Under the pieces are notes generated by a model, which was not told where the DNA came from, ran no database searches, and worked only from the letters and a program-made list of their open reading frames with translations. From contig JAKAJY010000004.1 of the NCBI GenBank assembly GCA_021824845.1, positions 1-7,704 on the forward strand: DNA of 7,704 bases. The letters run 5' to 3'. Origin of the DNA: an archaeon (GTDB taxonomy: Archaea > Thermoproteota > Nitrososphaeria > Nitrososphaerales > Nitrosopumilaceae). Shown piece after piece: positions 6,261-7,704 of this stretch (within the stretch, counting starts at the first letter, position 1; each line of letters begins with the position of its first letter). The position numbers were made by a program, and so were the translations under genes.

Positions 6261-6268
6261 ATACTAAA
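6261..6268 (-). promoter_or_regulatory. TATA-like box for the coiled-coil gene
   Basis: On the minus strand TTTAGTAT is centred about 26 nt before the GTG at 6239. No purine-rich ribosome-binding site precedes the GTG on that strand; the AGGAGGGG at 6247-6254 is on the opposite strand. This supports a leaderless GTG start. Confidence 0.35.
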
Positions 6269-6302
6269 GGGTGCAGCTAAAATAAGATGAAAAATGAAGT
6301 CG

Positions 6303-6410
6303 CTACTCATTGACCAGTTCTGGCCCATGGAGGATTTCATGTAGGGTTTTTTCCGTCAAACCATTCATGGATTCGACGAACTGTTTTGTGCAGTATTCGC
6401 ATGTAATCAT
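6303..6410 (-). CDS. 35-residue C2H2-like zinc-binding microprotein
   Basis: A short minus-strand gene, ATG at 6410 to TAG at 6303. It begins MITCEYCTKQF and contains TLHEILHG. Cys4-x2-Cys7-x16-His24-x3-His28, with Phe11 and Leu18, follows the C2H2 zinc-finger scheme with about four extra residues before the first histidine. A single zinc-stabilised module of this size could bind DNA, RNA or a protein partner; the sequence does not say which. Small proteins of this look occur in Nitrososphaerota (recollection). Support for a real gene: the exact CxxC/HxxxH arrangement, an intergenic position, a TATA-like box about 27 nt upstream and an operator-like palindrome at its start. It is followed, 63 nt later on the same strand, by the coiled-coil gene. 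Confidence 0.65.
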   Translation of the reverse strand: MITCEYCTKQFVESMNGLTEKTLHEILHGPELVNE

Positions 6411-6413
6411 ATG

Positions 6414-6432
6414 GTACGGTATGGTACCGTAC
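6414..6432. promoter_or_regulatory. operator-like palindrome at the microprotein start
   Basis: GTACGGTA-TGG-TACCGTAC is an inverted repeat with perfect 8-bp arms around a 3-bp centre. It begins 3 bp upstream of the microprotein ATG (6410, minus strand) and ends just before the TATA-like box, so it covers the predicted transcription start. This is the classic site for an archaeal repressor. ATGGTA also recurs at 6411, 6421 and, inverted, at 6439. The regulator is unknown; autoregulation by the microprotein is one possibility. Confidence 0.55.
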
Positions 6433-6440
6433 TAATAATA
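6433..6440 (-). promoter_or_regulatory. TATA-like box for the microprotein gene
   Basis: TAATAATA (minus strand TATTATTA) is centred about 27 nt upstream of the ATG at 6410. There is no Shine-Dalgarno sequence, which fits a leaderless mRNA. It directly abuts the palindrome. Confidence 0.5.
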
Positions 6441-6529
6441 CCATGGTTATGTCATAATTACTAACTCAGGCACGAAATTACCGAACAAACCTAAGCAAAT
6501 CATATGTTCATAGCAAACACACTGATTCC

Positions 6530-6535
6530 TATAAT
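6530..6535 (+). promoter_or_regulatory. TATA-like box for the chemoreceptor gene
   Basis: TATAAT is centred about 27 nt upstream of the ATG at 6560, and no ribosome-binding site lies between, so the mRNA is probably leaderless. The remaining divergent spacer (6441-6529) shows no further feature that I can support. Confidence 0.5.
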
Positions 6536-6559
6536 CCAAACCGACAAACCTCAATCATC

Positions 6560-7704
6560 ATGCTAAGAGGCAAAAGTATCTCACTTAATTGGAAATTACA
6601 GTTATTGTTCAATGCAATTGCCATAGTGTCGGTTTTGGTCATATCGCTGGGCAATTTCAATATCACAAGTCAGATGGTACAGAACTCTGGTGACGCTAAT
6701 CTAAAGACACATCTATCAGAAATGTTCACTCAGGCCATAATTCTTGGAATAACGGTAAATGCCGGTGTTGGAGTATTTGCATATTTCATATCCCGTAGAA
6801 TAACAAAACCAATTGTTAGGGCAACTGAGATTGCAACAAAGATCAGCCAAGGCGATCTTAGCATTACAGTACAAGAATCAAAATCAAATGATGAGATTGG
6901 AAAACTGCTCAATGCAGAAAAGCAGATGGTTTTCAATCTAAGAAATATAATATCTGAGGTGAATAACTCGTCCCAGTCAGTTTTTGCAAGTGCACAACAA
7001 ATTGCTGCTTCTGGCACAGAGATGAATTCTTCAATTCAACAAATCTCAGCCACAGTAGATCAGATAGCAAGGGGTTCCGAATCCCAAGCACAAGGCCTAA
7101 ACAAATCAAAGCAAATTGTAGACGACTTGTCAAAAACAATCAATGAGTTATCCAGAGATGCCGTGGAATCAGTAGAGGAGACGAATCGAGTGGGCATTCT
7201 ATCTGAAAAAGGATCAGAGTCTGCAAAAGAGGCAGGACAAAGAATGAATAACATAATTCGTGTCACGAATAATTCCGCGGAAAAGGTACGAGGATTGGCG
7301 CAAAAAACAAGCGAGATCACCGCAGTTTTGGATGTGATAAGACAAATTGCTGATCAGACAAATCTTTTGGCGTTAAATGCCGCAATAGAGGCAGCACGAG
7401 CAGGCGAGGCAGGCCGTGGATTTGCAGTAGTGGCAGACGAGGTAAGACGTCTTGCAGAAAGCTCATCAAAGTCATCAGAAGAAATCGATTCCAAGCTAAA
7501 GCAGATTCAGGAAGATGCCCAGGTAGTAGTAGAAGACATTGAGATCAGCTCAAATGAGGTAAACCAAGGAAAGATGGTGATAGAGTCATCATTGAGAACA
7601 TTAGATGAAATAGCATCTCACATCAAAAGCGTCTCAGAGAAAGCAAGACACCTCTCAAACACAGCACAGCAAGATGTAATCAAAGTCAAGGAAGTATCTG
7701 CACA
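6560..7704 (+). CDS. methyl-accepting chemotaxis protein (3' end outside window)
   Basis: 381 codons are visible and the frame is still open at the edge. After a basic N-terminus come TM1 (about 13-31), an outer loop of only about 25 residues (32-57), TM2 (about 58-78) and a HAMP domain (about 78-131, [20 protein letters not shown]). The cytoplasmic helical hairpin follows. Its conserved tip [21 protein letters not shown] (263-283) and [16 protein letters not shown] (285-300) bind CheW/CheA in this family. The descending helix is truncated by the window. The protein should pass signals to CheA and so to the archaellum motor. The short outer loop leaves no room for a Cache, PAS or four-helix ligand domain, so sensing must use the membrane/HAMP part, a partner protein or the unseen C-terminus. 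It is divergent from the microprotein gene. Family assignment is certain; the ligand is unknown. Confidence 0.97.
   Translation, partial: MLRGKSISLNWKLQLLFNAIAIVSVLVISLGNFNITSQMVQNSGDANLKTHLSEMFTQAIILGITVNAGVGVFAYFISRRITKPIVRATEIATKISQGDLSITVQESKSNDEIGKLLNAEKQMVFNLRNIISEVNNSSQSVFASAQQIAASGTEMNSSIQQISATVDQIARGSESQAQGLNKSKQIVDDLSKTINELSRDAVESVEETNRVGILSEKGSESAKEAGQRMNNIIRVTNNSAEKVRGLAQKTSEITAVLDVIRQIADQTNLLALNAAIEAARAGEAGRGFAVVADEVRRLAESSSKSSEEIDSKLKQIQEDAQVVVEDIEISSNEVNQGKMVIESSLRTLDEIASHIKSVSEKARHLSNTAQQDVIKVKEVSA

Noticed and set aside
6554..6560. Minus-strand C-box-like ATGATGA near the chemoreceptor start
   Set aside because: No D box occurs at a suitable distance and there is no flanking stem.
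6730..7320. Minus-strand open frames across the chemoreceptor
   Set aside because: The plus frame encodes the unmistakable chemoreceptor signalling domain throughout; the antisense frames are by-products.
1..7704. Insertion sequences, CRISPR arrays or tRNA genes
   Set aside because: I saw no transposase, no terminal inverted repeats with target duplication, no regularly spaced repeats and no cloverleaf-like sequence.

Overview
The window looks like chromosomal DNA from an ammonia-oxidising-type archaeon (Nitrososphaerota/Thaumarchaeota, Nitrosopumilales-like). This rests on the low-GC codon use, TATA-like boxes centred about 26 nt before start codons with no leader (including two probable GTG starts), a secreted protein of a type I associate with this group, a probable archaeal C/D-box guide RNA, and a tiny CxxC/HxxxH protein. 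A chemoreceptor gene suggests a motile lineage (Nitrosarchaeum- or Nitrosotenuis-like). The taxonomic call is inference; no rRNA gene is present.

Left part (1-2504). A secreted beta-domain protein with a very lysine-rich tail (106-765, +) converges on a two-gene minus-strand unit: a CPA2-type cation/proton antiporter (1209-2504) followed one base later by a small protein of unknown function (782-1207). The A-rich lysine codons of the first gene give T-tracts on the opposite strand just past the antiporter unit, a plausible shared terminator.

Middle part (2545-6239, all minus). A coiled-coil protein (4869-6239) is followed, after a 192-nt gap, by a two-gene operon: a double winged-helix protein (4146-4676) whose stop overlaps the start (ATGA) of an ORC/BREX-like AAA+ ATPase (2545-4149). 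The pair looks like an ATPase with a dedicated DNA-binding partner. I cannot assign it to a named system. The 192-nt gap carries, on the plus strand, a probable C/D-box sRNA (4799-4861) with its own TATA-like box. Its D guide could pair with the conserved 790 loop of 16S rRNA.

Right part (6240-7704). A 35-codon minus-strand gene (6303-6410) encodes a C2H2-like microprotein. A near-perfect palindrome sits over its predicted transcription start. Divergent from it, a methyl-accepting chemotaxis protein starts at 6560 and runs off the end. It has two membrane segments, a very short outer loop, HAMP and the conserved signalling tip, but no recognisable outer sensor domain.

The most unusual items are the C/D sRNA, the microprotein with its operator-like palindrome, and the ATPase/winged-helix/coiled-coil neighbourhood.
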